The translations under genes were made by a program, and so were the position numbers. Below, piece by piece: positions 50,201-57,016 of a stretch of DNA of 64,000 nt (its first letter is position 1; every line of letters starts with the position of its first letter). This DNA is from Hexactinellida sp. DTS-2022 (taxonomy: Eukaryota; Porifera; Hexactinellida): NCBI GenBank assembly GCA_028753945.1, contig JAPNXP010000011.1:3472001-3536000 (forward strand), read 5' to 3'. Below the pieces are notes generated by a model. The model saw nothing but the letters and a program-made list of their open reading frames with translations, did no database searches and was not told the DNA's origin.

Positions 50201-52224
50201 TTTGAGATAGTGAGTCATTACCTAATAATGAATTAAGTGTTAATTATGTCATGATCTCAAAAGTTATTGAAGTTAGGCATATAAAATGTATTATCAATGA
50301 ATAGGAAGTTACCTATTCCGGACAGATCAGTACCAGCCTAGTTTACATAACATTCATAGTTTTTGAGTTATGACACATTTTAGGAAATATACATTTCCAT
50401 GGCAACCGAGGAATGTGTCAACATTCCATTTATAATTTCGATATATTTTTTTCAACTAGTTATGGGTATAACCATGTTCCAATTTTGAACATTTATAACG
50501 CGTTTAACTATGTTAAAAGTATGCTAGAAAAACAAGATAATTCGCAACCAAAATTACCATTACGTCATCAGATGATGACATATCACAATTCTGGAGAGTG
50601 CTATGTATACCTGGGTACCATATTCCTATATAGTTATAATACACTTTTCAGCTCTATCATTGCTAATTATTGGGATAAAGAACAATTCTCCATTTTTCAA
50701 TGCACTTTAAGTAATCCATGGTTCAAACCAGCACTCAGGCCTTATATATCGAAGGTCACGGTGTATCATAATATTAGAATGTAACTGACCTATTATGATC
50801 GTGCGGTAGAGTCATTCTGTGCAGTTTAGATATAATCCTATCAGACAGCAGAGGGTCTGAGTCTCTCAGAGAAGCGGTCATTGAGCCCAGAGCTAGGACT
50901 GCCATGTCGGAGAGAGTATGGTTACGGAGCTGCTTTGGCAATAGTTCGGGATTAAATGCTAACTTATCCATCGTATCAACTGCGAAAAGAGATGGTCTCT
51001 TCGTAGCGGAGAAGTGTGGTAATATAAAGTATGCCATTTCTCTTTCAATACAACTTGCATTTATGAATGTCACCAGCACAAACTGACAAGAGGCTCTGCT
51101 ACACATACCCAGTGTATCTATCATAGTTAGTATATTGGAGTGTTTGTGAATTAATGGACAAGACAGGTACTCGGCTGATAGCTGAACAATATCTTGCTCT
51201 CTCATCATTTCAACGATGTTAACTATCTTCCGTATTGTCTTAACACATTCTGTGTTTGTGTTGGGGTAGCAATTCTCAGTCAGAGATAGGTTAGACTGGA
51301 CCTGTGTAGAGCGTGGTATAATCAATGCTAGTACCAATTAATAATAATAGTAATTATTATTTTCGGAATTTAAAGTAGTTCAAAATGTAACCACAAATAG
51401 GATAGATCTATGGGATTAATATTTTATAACTATCCAAATTATCAAACAAAAATATCATTTTCTTGAAAGTTGGTAGTCACTGGTTAGGTTAGCCACTAGA
51501 ATATGTAGGGCTGAAAGGAATATACCGAATATTCGAATATTCGTTCGAAATGAATGAACGAATATTCGTTTGAATGAATATTAGATTGAAACGGATATTC
51601 GTTGACTACTTTCGGACAACAACACAACTTTTGTTTAGATTGGAGAGATCCTAAATATAGATTCCTACCTAAACTAGCCTTTATAATAACTAACTTGTGT
51701 TTATACGCTTTGTAACTATGATTAAACTATTGTAACATTAACAAATAAATATTCCACTGTATTTAGAGTTTTGAATTGATTTAATGCTTCTAGTCATCAA
51801 AACGAACGAATATTCGAATATTCGTTCGTTTAGAAAAGGTTCGTTTGTTACATTTCAAATATTCGTATCAGCCCTAAAAATATGTACTTTGAATTCGTTA
51901 ATCCAAATACTTTAATTAGATCAGATTTCCAACATGCTTTCTTTGTATCACATGGTGGTACCAGTTGGTTATCTCACTGAATTACCTGTGATAAAGCAGT
52001 TTTGTATTTAATTGGGTCTCTAACAGTTCGCTGTGCTATAATGCTATCCAGAATAAGACCAGATGGCTCTACAATCGAAGAAGGATCGAAAGTATACTTT
52101 TCCAATAACATAATGTTGGACAGCCCAGTAGCCTTTATAGGAGGAGGTTCTTCCACTGGGTTTGATTCAGGAGTTGAATGGGAGATCTCAGCTATGTCCT
52201 CAACACGGACGAATTTTATGTGAC
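22033..52224 (-). CDS. Giant LLTP-FN3-EGF type I membrane protein (5' incomplete)
   Basis: Sixteen exons: 51986-52224, 50790-51301, 49360-49558, 44027-48905, 42844-43159, 42182-42384, 41071-41726, 40436-40586, 39668-40116, 38392-39001, 32634-37834, 31597-31885, 31292-31499, 22969-23215, 22461-22822 and 22033-22159. Every junction is GT-AG and every phase agrees, giving about 4,882 residues from the first secure exon. Order (residue numbers from that exon): LLTP helical module (about 80-350), furin-type sites, M23/LECT2-like fold, SAP-like motif, beta-rich region, PAN domain, about sixteen FN3-like repeats, a cadherin-like part, EGF modules, one membrane helix and a 50-residue tail. LLTPs such as MTP and vitellogenin bind lipid; the rest looks like an adhesion or uptake receptor. 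Its role is unknown to me. The true N-terminus and signal peptide were not found. Confidence 0.85.
23360..23610. repeat. GC-hairpin dispersed repeat, copy B
   Basis: Matches copy A (11078-11290): GCGCTTCGCTTGCTA, TCGCTTCGCGAC, a CACACACCA/TGGTGTGT hairpin, TTTAACAATGTGAAATTTTA and TGGTGTGACCAACGTGTCCG. It lies in the 8-kb intron of the giant gene. Directly after it, at 23605-23690, are short inverted motifs GACGAAAATGGTCC and GGACCATTTTCGTC. Confidence 0.6.
23818..24500 (+). repeat. GC-hairpin head / AAAC-tail repeat family, copy 2
   Basis: The longest copy. The head has GAGCCCTTCGGTCTCGG and GGCCGCTACGCGGCC. Three AT-rich units of about 135 bp each carry a GTGTTCAGCATACTT-like start and AACAACAATAAATATTCATA. 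The end is TAATCCGGACAAAC, an AAAC run and AACAATCGAG. A 147-bp MITE (24166-24312) interrupts the third unit. A further GC-hairpin head begins straight after the tail (24505-24630), so heads and tails are sometimes arranged in tandem. Confidence 0.7.
24166..24312. mobile_element. CAGGGGCGGTGGAAG MITE, 5-bp TSD
   Basis: The ends are CAGGGGCGGTGGAAGC and GCTTCCGCCTGCCCTG (imperfect). It is flanked by AATAT on both sides (24161-24165 and 24313-24317). Internal GGCCTGACCACTTT motifs occur in both halves. It is inserted in copy 2 of the AAAC-tail family, so it is younger than that copy. Confidence 0.75.
24631..25636. repeat. Intronic DNA with duplicated GACGTCA block
   Basis: Intron of the giant gene. 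Two diverged direct copies of a block are present: about 25215-25425, and 25490-25636 continuing at 29825. The shared order is TGACGTCATAATTC, CAATARATYGTTGTC, TTTCAGCTTTCTRGGACTCG and TCTGGACAAACA. The second copy is the site into which the Ginger-type element inserted. A CACACACGCACACAC microsatellite is at about 25410-25432. Confidence 0.55.
25971..26050. repeat. Pogo-like MITE remnant inside Ginger
   Basis: Begins CAGTGTAACCTCGATTATCC after a TA and ends near GTCCGGATAACTGAGGTTA, lacking the last bases of the right terminus. It belongs to the family intact at 57017-57191. Confidence 0.55.
26407..29151 (+). CDS. Ginger-type transposase with C-terminal USP-like peptidase domain
   Basis: Single 914-codon frame; the alternative start at 26473 (M-D-P-S-E-Y) would drop 22 residues and may be the real one. 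Residues 90-135 are an H-H-C-C zinc module. The DDE core has D159 (GMDLTGP), D217 (CDNGTEF) and E253 (GLVESAHK), with the D-35-E spacing of retroviral-type integrases. The GPY/F module (KWLGPYRIAK) is at about residue 415. A linker of about 230 residues follows. Residues about 645-914 look like a USP/USPL1-type cysteine peptidase: C660 in NTCPVDNF, two CxxC zinc pairs (CWSC, CLKC), H858 in SGLHF and D873 in YTYDG, which forms a plausible triad. It would act in the nucleus on its own TIRs. The frame is intact, so recent activity is possible. The peptidase call is inference. Confidence 0.8.
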   Translation: MLKLNARKSIHFTLTFSSTFKTMDPSEYELILSYLMTDSYPHGFTKDQKRNLRKRASKYLAINDKLVKLSEGKQLLVIKTDDIPSMLREIHDNVGHQCARYSYNIAKARYFWPGMLKQIRFYVDNCIRCQKNQPTLKATSIPLQPLPVITKVWFRVGMDLTGPLVNSEGYKYILTMMDHFTKWIETRPLRSKEAKEVAKGIFSIYCRQGAPVQIICDNGTEFTNKISKALHDAYDCKLIFSAPYHPQTNGLVESAHKAVKRCLVKSLDEKNENWAHYLDEITFSLNIRPRDTTGFSAFELMHGSRKPRLPTEAENLAMLYPDVAIEESQSLGNDTREDTTTELIQSMQAAQANDHVVAGELLTRSKELMKRRHDKKLNPITFNNLDKTDEVLIENVYQKKKGGKFHDKWLGPYRIAKLNRNTVKIYRNKSIQRVKRSKVKLLKRLTPINSADQQATRSQSLSTEIETSTIEYLQAEDTPSIGAEETVFATISPPRHTRQDTIDKLNSMKSLIINSIKTNIPLSDLHRELHIRRDMKFKDLFNWRTDRYPSYYAEYAQEDQLETTYEMSNLLAQWYLDSFEIKIPEYQYTGEDFDFSTRWTGESMDYSTNVLLPVVQQLLATSKASANSDNTLATPASLRLEDSCVTWGGQFEGIELVNTCPVDNFITLLNLHSHKVSSALRLANVSPSQRLQTMLSHITSREFDELRNWLAPQLGVRLINFRFDFLGYEGAMVQLLINLSICSDRYEVIFQCWSCSYQSEKKLNLLSVLTFKENCQKTIDFQIKTAFSCLKCRDPNAKLESLSQKFVQVPPLIILEVGHVNNVSLIRETDIENQINITHDQDELHYSLLGYTVHSGLHFTMRTKLKDEWYTYDGIERPKVKQVDSSPNMPSLGQINCIVYVLSYGTTPNEQFSI
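29239..29623. mobile_element. GC-rich TIR element nested in Ginger 3' end
   Basis: The ends are ACCTCTGCGCGGG and CCCGCGCAGAGGT, with GGGACCCGC and GCGGGTCCCG motifs inside. It resembles non-autonomous hAT elements with CGCGGGTC-rich ends, but no target duplication is clear. Immediately right (29621-29657) is an extra copy of the outermost bases of the Ginger terminus. Confidence 0.5.
30465..31253. mobile_element. Long-TIR foldback element with 7-bp TSD (copy Z)
   Basis: A 789-bp element with ends CATGGCCTACTTAATATACG and its exact inverse, flanked by GACTGGG on both sides (30458-30464 and 31254-31260). The inverted arms are about 230 bp and include AACCATTGCGAGTCC and TTAACCACAAATC. The centre has an AAATCACAAAATGGCGAC block. 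Copy X (56232-57010) shares the arms and the centre; copy Y (57193-62633) shares only the outer end. Confidence 0.85.
31292..31885 (-). CDS. Giant gene, cadherin/CSPG-like exons
   Basis: Exons 31597-31885 (starts RCNKPWQF) and 31292-31499. The sequence VLANTQFIDTAPVPD...VTEGSG and later LAVNDSPVLLLG recalls the NDxPV and A-strand signatures of cadherin-like or CSPG4/FRAS-type repeats. The second exon ends ...GDQVHI with a split Arg codon completed 8 kb away at 23215. A foldback transposon begins about 40 bp inside that intron. Confidence 0.7.
31886..32633. other. Intron of giant gene with MITE fragments
   Basis: At 32098-32243 is a degenerate CGATTATCC-type pogo-like MITE (GATTACCCGAACTG ... 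TTCGGATCAAACTG). At 32289 and 32454 are left ends of the CCGTATT...AAGC family (see 18010-18194). No further coding sequence is seen. Confidence 0.5.
32634..37834 (-). CDS. Giant gene, 5.2-kb FN3-array exon
   Basis: A single 1,733-codon exon, entered from 38392 through an AC-starting split Asp codon and left at a GAA|GTAAGT donor. It carries about ten FN3-like beta-sandwich units marked by linkers such as IEIDTTPPILG, VEPLIPGVVYDG and IQLDPTPPN. A cysteine cluster IPCKEYCRSETTTCNSSCSS lies at about 34230-34300. Potential N-glycosylation sites (N-x-S/T) are very frequent, in keeping with an extracellular location. Near the C-terminal end is NFTMEDTIDDNALTTYFCPC. The uninterrupted repeat array in one large exon suggests expansion by internal duplication or intron loss. 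Confidence 0.8.
38392..43159 (-). CDS. Giant gene, six FN3-repeat exons
   Basis: Exons 42844-43159, 42182-42384, 41071-41726, 40436-40586, 39668-40116 and 38392-39001. Each FN3-like unit has a D-x-[ST]-P-P-x-x-G-x-V-x-DG entry, a D-x-E-SG[IL] turn and an N-x-A-G-L exit. Examples are VVDRSPPAPGIVMDG and LVDLTPPKVVQLYDG. The 42844 exon begins at the AG in ATCACTAG, which restores the SG-G turn across the intron. The 42182-42384 exon begins after TTAATAG, which keeps phase and places Cys where most repeats have Trp. TA-family MITEs occupy the introns at 39458-39620, 40737-40910 and 41752-42014. Confidence 0.75.
39458..39620. mobile_element. TTATAACGAA MITE, second copy
   Basis: TA-flanked and diverged from 16591-16766. 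It shares AACTCCCGTT at the left, GATATTTTCCCCCA, GCACTAAATGCA and GGAATTTACAGGTCCCAAG inside, and ACTTCGTTATAACGAG at the right. It lies in an intron of the giant gene. Confidence 0.65.
40737..40910. mobile_element. TA-family MITE in intron
   Basis: The right end AACGAGTTTCTACTG is followed by TA and mirrors a degraded left end GTAAAACCTCGCTAGTG. The interior contains GTTTGCATTAACCGAAATTTC. It resembles the CAGTARAAACYCG class of pogo/mariner-type MITEs. Confidence 0.5.
41752..42014. mobile_element. CAGTAAAACCTCC MITE containing a hAT MITE
   Basis: The ends are CAGTAAAACCTCCAAAAGTG and CACTTTCTGAATGTTTTACTG with TA on both sides. Repeated GTGAACACC motifs lie inside. A tiny hAT element (41837-41916) sits in the middle, so this element is older. 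It is 25 bp upstream of an FN3 exon acceptor. Confidence 0.75.
41837..41916. mobile_element. 80-bp hAT MITE, nested
   Basis: The ends CAGTGGTTCCCAA and TTGGGAATCGCTG are flanked by CTTTATAC and CTTTAGAC (7 of 8 identical). At 80 bp it is among the smallest recognisable copies in the window. Confidence 0.75.
43240..43860 (-). repeat. GC-hairpin head / AAAC-tail repeat family, copy 3
   Basis: Reverse orientation of copies 1 and 2. The tail side has CTCGATTGTTGTGTGTTTGTCCGG near 43245; three AT-rich units carry GTTTATAAATTTATAATATGAATATT; the head has CGTCGCAAAGCGACCGAGACCGAAGGG near 43850. It sits in the intron between the 4.9-kb exon and the first small FN3 exon. Confidence 0.7.
44027..48905 (-). 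CDS. Giant gene exon: LLTP end, M23-like, SAP-like, PAN, FN3
   Basis: A 4.9-kb exon. It opens with the end of the LLTP helices (AAETILSAALIDEAEVVRYE). A furin-type site SKRRIRR lies at about 48725. Long amphipathic helices follow, then a cysteine-rich M23/LECT2-like fold at about 47170-47490 (EGDGLVAPTSG...VQGGDMIGTV...IHF). The catalytic HxxxD and first His of HxH are replaced, so it is probably not a peptidase. A SAP-like motif with LKIRGMPFQGEREQLI is near 46450-46560. A second basic site AKRRRREL is at about 46000. A glycine/alanine-rich beta region follows, then a PAN/apple-like domain with four Cys (LQECASECLSFPTKCFSF) at about 44480-44620, and the first FN3 linkers (DMTPPNG, DFTPPEPG). 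No intron interrupts it. Confidence 0.8.
49360..52224 (-). CDS. LLTP (vitellogenin/MTP-type) helical exons of the giant gene
   Basis: Exons 51986-52224, 50790-51301 and 49360-49558. The decisive signatures are helical-repeat blocks seen in large lipid transfer proteins: NSLGNAGHEKSFDLLKGF followed by LLRRSAVHSLRAY, and earlier SDMAVLALGSM. Cysteine pairs occur at NCYPNTNTEC and GMCSRASC. The acceptor for the middle exon is CTACACAG at 51302-51309, chosen because it alone keeps phase 0 with the upstream donor. The intron between exons two and three is swollen by the 49694-50760 foldback. The LLTP beta-barrel that should precede this is not seen in the secure exons. Confidence 0.75.
49694..50760. 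mobile_element. Large foldback element, about 510-bp arms, 7-bp TSD
   Basis: The arms 49694-50205 and about 50265-50760 are near-identical inverted copies around a loop of about 60 bp. It is flanked by GTGTATC on both sides (49687-49693 and 50761-50767). Outer ends read CGTGACCTTCGATATATAAG. Only scattered differences separate the arms (for example at 49724-49740 versus 50721-50735), so it is young or kept similar by gene conversion. It has no coding gene; open frames in the arms are mirror copies. It occupies most of an intron of the giant gene that would otherwise be about 160 bp. Confidence 0.88.
51506..51876. mobile_element. TAGGGCTGAAA hAT-like MITE
   Basis: A 371-bp element with ends TAGGGCTGAAAGGAATA and TATCAGCCCTA. 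It is flanked by AGAATATG and AAAATATG (7 of 8). Internal CGAATATTCG palindromes and GTTCGTTT steps are shared with 20260-20708. It lies in an intron of the giant gene. Confidence 0.75.
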
Positions 52225-52375
52225 CTAAATTAATGGTGAATAATACACATAGTAAGTTACATTTGATGTTTCATCCAGGATATAACTAGCCAAATTATTT
52301 TTTAAATCTCTATCGACCACCCTAATGTATGAAATCTCTAACCCAAAGTTTTAATTGTGACTTATATTAAGACTA

Positions 52376-52550
52376 CAGGGGAGTTGCTTTATTAGCAACT
52401 CCCCTATTAGCAATAATGTTGCTTTATTAGCAACCGCTTTTCAGATCCCAACGTGACAATACAGTTAATTTCATTCTCCTATTAGCAACATTCGCCTATT
52501 ATCAACGAGATTTAGTGGCAAACACGGGTTCTATCAAGCGAACTCCACTG
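52376..52550. mobile_element. TA-flanked CAGGGGAGTTGC MITE
   Basis: The left end CAGGGGAGTTGCTTTATTAG and the right end CAAGCGAACTCCACTG are flanked by TA. The interior repeats TATTAGCAACT motifs. Directly downstream (52575-52645) is a separate double palindrome of AGGCGAAATTGAGT and GAGATTGAGACTCAATCTC. Confidence 0.65.
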
Positions 52551-52824
52551 TACGTATATGCATTATATATGTTGTAGGCGAAATTGAGTTTCAGGCGAGA
52601 TTGAGACTCAATCTCGCCTGGTACTCAATTTCGCCTGCGACATATACAGTCAAAAATTCTACATAATTTGTACAAAAGTTAAATAGATTTCTCCGGTGCT
52701 TGTCATGCAATTCTTCCAATTTAGCCTCAATTAGAGGTTCAATGCTGATAATCAAACACTTGTAACATCACAAAGATCTCGGTCTCTGTCAACCCCAGAC
52801 GAAGTCCAGAACGATGAACAGCAC

Positions 52825-52902
52825 CCTTGAGAATCGCTGAAAGATCGGATATTTGAAAAACATGTTCTAGACTATTTATAATAGTATAGAACATTCTTTC
52901 CT
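52825..52902 (-). CDS. Possible 5' exon of the giant gene
   Basis: A 78-nt open stretch behind a CTAG acceptor (52903-52904), ending at AAGG|GTGCTG. It reads E-E-R-M-F-Y-T-I-I-N-S-L and then FQISDLSAIL. Its out-phase matches the entry phase of the 51986-52224 exon, and its in-phase matches the out-phase of the 63202-63308 candidate. The donor is weak and the agreement could be chance (about one in nine). Confidence 0.3.
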
Positions 52903-53301
52903 CTAGCCTACCTAGCCTATAACATGGCCATACTACACGGTACGGCAAGTACTGCTATGTTTTATAGAAACAGCTATAACTTATAAGGTTGATTGGACGA
53001 CTGTGCCACAACGCTGTTCACTACCATACCGACAATGACAATACCACTGTTCAGGAGAATCCTTAACTTTATTGTGAATTATTTCTTGTTCAAAACGAAT
53101 AGTTGAAGGTTTCAACAAATGCTATTGGGTATTGAATCAAATATCTGAAACTTACTATTTTATAATAATATAAATAATCAAAACTCATCTTTCAAACGAC
53201 TACATCTCCAACCAAATAAAATAATATAAATAATATCAAATTAATACTTGACTTCTAACCAGTCGAATACTGCACCAAATTCACACTCAGAAATTCGAAG
53301 G

Positions 53302-54163
53302 TTATAAGCATTTTCTGTGAACGATGCTTGGGCCAGACTCGTCATATTCCTGTTTCGTGATCCAGATCTGTTGGAATGTACTCAGGGAGGCTAGAATGGA
53401 TCCTCCGATCCATACGGAGTACTTCCTCTCGGGAGGCGCGATAATGTTGATTTTCATGGTGGGGGGAGCGAGGGCGGTGATCTCCTTTTGCATTCGGTCA
53501 GCGATACCCGGGTACTTGGTGCTGCCTCCAGAGAGGATAGTGTTAGCGTAGAGATACTTTCGGATATCGACGTCACATTGCATGATCGAGTTGTAGGTAG
53601 TCACGTGGATGCCTGCAGATTTAATCCCAAGGAAATACGGCTGAAAGAGAGCCTCGGGGCAGCGGAAGCGCTCGTTACCGATGGTAATCGCTCCTCCGTC
53701 TGGGCGCACGTAGTCCTTCTCCAGAGAGGAGCTGGAGTCGGCAGTGCCCATCTCCTGTTCAAAGTCAAGAGCAACGTAGGCTAGCTTCTCTTTGATGTCT
53801 CGCACGATCTCCCGATCTGCTGTGGTAGTGAATGAGTAGCCGCGCTCATTAAGGATCTTCATGATGTAGTCGGTCAGGTCGCGACCGGCCACATCGAGAC
53901 GGAGGGTGGCATGGTGGAGGGCGCAGCCTTTATATATGGGAACAGTGTGTGACACGCCGTAACCAGAGTCGATCACGATTCCAGTGGTACGACCGGAGGC
54001 ATACAGGGAGAGCACGGCCTGGTTGGCTACATATATGGCGGGGGTGTCGAAGGTTTCGAACATGATCTGGGTCATCTTCTCACGATTTGCCATCGGGTTC
54101 AATGGAGCCTCAGTGAGCAGGACGTTGTGCTCCTCCGGAGCCACACGCAGCTCATTGTAGAAG

Positions 54164-54199
<36 letters not shown>

Positions 54200-54432
54200 G
54201 TGACAATGCCGTGCTCAATGGGATATTTAATGGTGAGAATACCACGCCTGCACTGAGCCTCGTCTCCCACATACGAGTCCTTCTGACCCATGCCTATCAT
54301 GACTCCTGAATGGCGGGGACGACCTACTGTGCTAGGAAACACTGCATGGGGGGCATCATCGCAAGCAAAACCGGCTTTGCACGTGCCAGAACCGTTATCT
54401 ATGACTAAAGCTGCAACATCATAGTCTCCCAT
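53302..54432 (-). CDS. Divergent actin-like protein, 376 aa
   Basis: A single coding exon of actin length with no frame break. The start is the ATG at 54432 ([10 protein letters not shown]); an upstream in-frame ATG at 54543 lies before a good GTATGT donor at 54519-54520, and splicing to the AG at 54438-54439 would remove it as an 83-bp 5'-UTR intron. The actin fold signatures are present: DNGSG, the second phosphate-binding loop region, [18 protein letters not shown] and [14 protein letters not shown]. Many normally invariant positions are changed: Cys24 for Gly, His29 for Arg, Tyr158 for the nucleotide-site Asp, Lys168 for Glu, Cys170 for Tyr and Leu376 for the final Phe. This points to a specialised paralogue or a copy under relaxed selection. 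A conventional actin must exist elsewhere. It may be nested in an intron of the giant gene. Confidence 0.9.
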
Positions 54433-54437
54433 TGTGG

Positions 54438-54520
54438 CTAGGTTAGTATGTAGAGTCGGTTTAGTGATTAGTAAATGTTGTTGAGAAACATAAATTAAGA
54501 TTGATTTTCTAATTACATAC
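54438..54520 (-). other. 5'-UTR intron of the actin-like gene
   Basis: On the minus strand a GAG|GTATGT donor is followed by TACTAAC and CTAG directly before CCACAATGG. The intron would be 83 bp. Actin genes often carry an intron in the 5' leader. Its presence argues that this copy arose by DNA duplication rather than by reverse transcription. Confidence 0.55.
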
Positions 54521-55438
54521 CTCGGTAGATAGAATTCATCCATCTTGTAAAATTAGATTACTGCAGAGTGGACCATGGGACAGATGGGTCATGGGTCTGT
54601 GACCCATGAACGATGACCCATTTGGAATTTCGATGTTTGTCCAGTTATAGTCCGAATCACTTATCATCGTCGTCGTCATTATGCGCATAGAAATATTAAA
54701 TTGATGCAAGGAACATAATCATGCCAATGAGCAAGTGTGTGCTGGGGTTGGGTGGCCATGCAGGATTCCATTCATAAGGAGCCTTTGTGCACCGATCGGT
54801 TACGCGGTTTCGGGGTACTACAAAAAATCACCCCCTTTTTACTGTACCCAAAGCAGCTTGGCAATATAATCGATTTGCCAGTAAGAATATGTCGCATAAA
54901 ATCATGTAGGCTGCAATCAGGCATCGTTCATACAAAGACCTAGCTCACATAGTACGCAATTTAACAGTAAAGTTAGGCATTCACTTACAAATATACTAAT
55001 ACGTACACAATATGCAATCGGATGCATTTAAATAGAATATTCTGACACTAATTATTGTTCCTTTTGTGAGATTGAATAGGTGTAAAGTGTCCAAAAAATG
55101 TAATCAAAAATCATGACCCCAGCTGTACATCTGTAACCCATGTAAGGATTTATCCAGGAGCGCGAGACGCTCCTTTTGGAGCATAATTTTGGAAGATTTG
55201 AATTTAGGAGCGCGAAAATTTGGAATCCTCTCCTATGCCGTAACATTAATTGATGATTCAAATTGGATCAGACCAGAATTAGGAGCGCATTTATAAATGG
55301 CTATATAATACACTGAACCCATGAGACACCTGTCCTGAAAATTTCAGTTCTTAGTTCATAGAAGTCTGTACTGTAGATGGGATACGGAAGAAAAATAATT
55401 ATAACTAACAAGTCAGTCATCTAAATACTGGGCAGCAA

Positions 55439-55588
55439 CATGGGCGTAGGGAGGGGGGGTCAGGGGGGGGCAGTTGCCCCCCCCTAGCTCAGCCATTTTC
55501 ACTCCCAGACCCCCTTTAAGTCGCACGCTACGCTCGCTGGTTGTACATTTGCCCCCCCCCCCTAGATTTTGGCCTGGCTACGCCCTTG
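55439..55588. mobile_element. 150-bp hAT MITE with 8-bp TSD
   Basis: The ends are CATGGGCGTAGGGAG and CTGGCTACGCCCTTG. It is flanked by GGCAGCAA on both sides (55431-55438 and 55589-55596). The interior has runs of G and C (GGGGGGG, CCCCCCCCCC). It is a short relative of the 16949-17826 element. Confidence 0.8.
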
Positions 55589-55679
55589 GGCAGCAATACT
55601 ATTATATAGTAGATAGTCGGCACAGTGATAACTTATATAACTATCATAATGGTTGACAATAAAAAGACAATTTGTGTAC

Positions 55680-55800
55680 TAAGGGCCCCTTAGAGTGACC
55701 TAACATGCCTGGAGGTCCCATTAATCGCAGTGGGGCCAGCGGTCACAAAAGGGGGCCCTAGCGGGAATCCCACATTGATTGTATGGCCAGCACGCCCCTG
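55680..55800. repeat. Fragment related to the CAGGGGCGTCCTGGCC MITE
   Basis: Contains GGGGCCAGC, AAAGGGGGCCCTAGCGGG and the right end GTATGGCCAGCACGCCCCTG, matching parts of 10096-10270. The left end is eroded. Confidence 0.45.
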
Positions 55801-55836
55801 CCAATGAGAAACCAAATGTACCCAGAAACAGTACAG

Positions 55837-56072
55837 CAGAGATGGAACCGGTCGGGTCGGGTCGGGTCGGGTCGGGTACCGGTCGGAACCCTGACCGGCC
55901 GGTCGAGATCTCTATATGATCTATTCGATATCATAATATCATAATTTTTTTCTATTATTTATAAATTATTGCTAGCTATTATTGACCGGTCGACCGGCCG
56001 GTCGGGTCGGGTCAAATTTCCAACTGCCCCGGTTGGGTCGGGTCATGAAAATCCCGACCGGTTCTATCTCTG
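55837..56072. mobile_element. hAT MITE with GGGTC tandem ends
   Basis: The ends are CAGAGATGGAACCGGTCGGG and CCCGACCGGTTCTATCTCTG, flanked by CAGTACAG and CAATACAG (7 of 8). Sub-terminal GGTCGGGTC tandem units lie on the left and GACCGGCCGGTC palindromes on both sides, around an AT-rich core. Confidence 0.8.
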
Positions 56073-56231
56073 CAATACAGGCTCTTTCTTTGGTATTAGA
56101 ACTCTTTCTCATGCACGAAAACAATAAACATAGGAACGCTATTCAGGAATTTACGGTAGTCGCACATGATTTGCACCCTCTACGTCTACGAGATATTAAA
56201 ATCTGAAAAATTAATTTAATATACAGTACAT

Positions 56232-57010
56232 CATGGCCTACTATATAATACGGCTATACATGCTGCCGAATCATAGTAGAAAATAAGAATCCAGTTTTGT
56301 AATTTATTCTAAGCTAAACTATACTTCCTATTGGCATAATTTGCATTGTGTATGGTGTAGTCAACCATTGCGAGTCCAATGGAACCACTTTTGAGAGTCC
56401 GAGATTTGTGGTTAAGCTGTTTAGGCGCCATTTAACGATGACATGACAAATATACAAATATACAATTCGAGTCTAAAGAACTATGAGAGAATGAAAATAA
56501 TTTGCTAATATACTTAGTATGCATTTTCCGAATATATAATGAGAATGAATATATATTAAACCAGCAATAATATACGTTTTATGGACGAAAATAGTAAGTT
56601 GAACTCGGATAATACTTGTATTTTAGCATGTGGTTGCTTTAAATTTTTAAAAAAATTTAGAATGTCGCCATTTTGTGATTTAGTAGCCTTTGGTTTATGA
56701 AATAAATTTCAATTTTAATATTCCCCTAATAAAATTATTAGAAATTAAGAAGAAAATGGAATTTATGATATTTTTAATTTGTTTCATTTTGCCATAAATT
56801 GTTACCGTCATCGTTAAATGGCGCCTAAACAGCTTAACCACAAATCTCGGACTCTCAAAAGTGGTTCCATTGGACTCGCAATGGTTGACAATGACTACCC
56901 CATACACAATGCAAATTATGCCAATAGGAAGTAAAGTTTAGCTTAGAATAAAATTACTAAACTGGACTCTTATTTTCTACTATGATTCGGCAGCATGTAT
57001 AGTTCATAGC
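56232..57010. mobile_element. Long-TIR foldback element, copy X
   Basis: Inverted arms of about 230 bp start near CATGGCCTACTATATAATAC and include GCTGCCGAATCATAGTAG, AACCATTGCGAGTCC and TTAACCACAAATC. The arms and the centre match copy Z (30465-31253). The right terminus abuts a pogo-like MITE and copy Y, so the outermost bases are unclear. Confidence 0.7.
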
Positions 57011-57016
57011 CTACTA

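Noticed and set aside
49679-50784. Two similar 99-123 codon frames on opposite strands
   Set aside because: They are mirror copies produced by the foldback arms. The composition and lack of domains argue against a gene.
51302-51337. Upstream extension of the 50790-51301 exon using the CTAG acceptor at 51328-51329
   Set aside because: That acceptor gives phase 1 entry, but the upstream exon ends in phase 0. The CACAG acceptor at 51302 fits.
52575-52760. Open minus-strand stretch containing IEPLIEAKLEELHDKHRR, considered as an LLTP exon
   Set aside because: Its downstream half is the AGGCGAAATTGAG palindrome, and no donor in it matches the phase of the next exon.
53302-54432. Processed actin retrocopy
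   Set aside because: A likely 5'-leader intron is still present and there is no poly(A) tract or target duplication nearby, so DNA-level duplication is favoured, though not proven.
54433-54543. N-terminal extension of the actin-like protein (upstream in-frame ATG)
   Set aside because: It lies across a GTATGT donor and TACTAAC..AG acceptor and does not resemble actin. It is better explained as 5' UTR with an intron.
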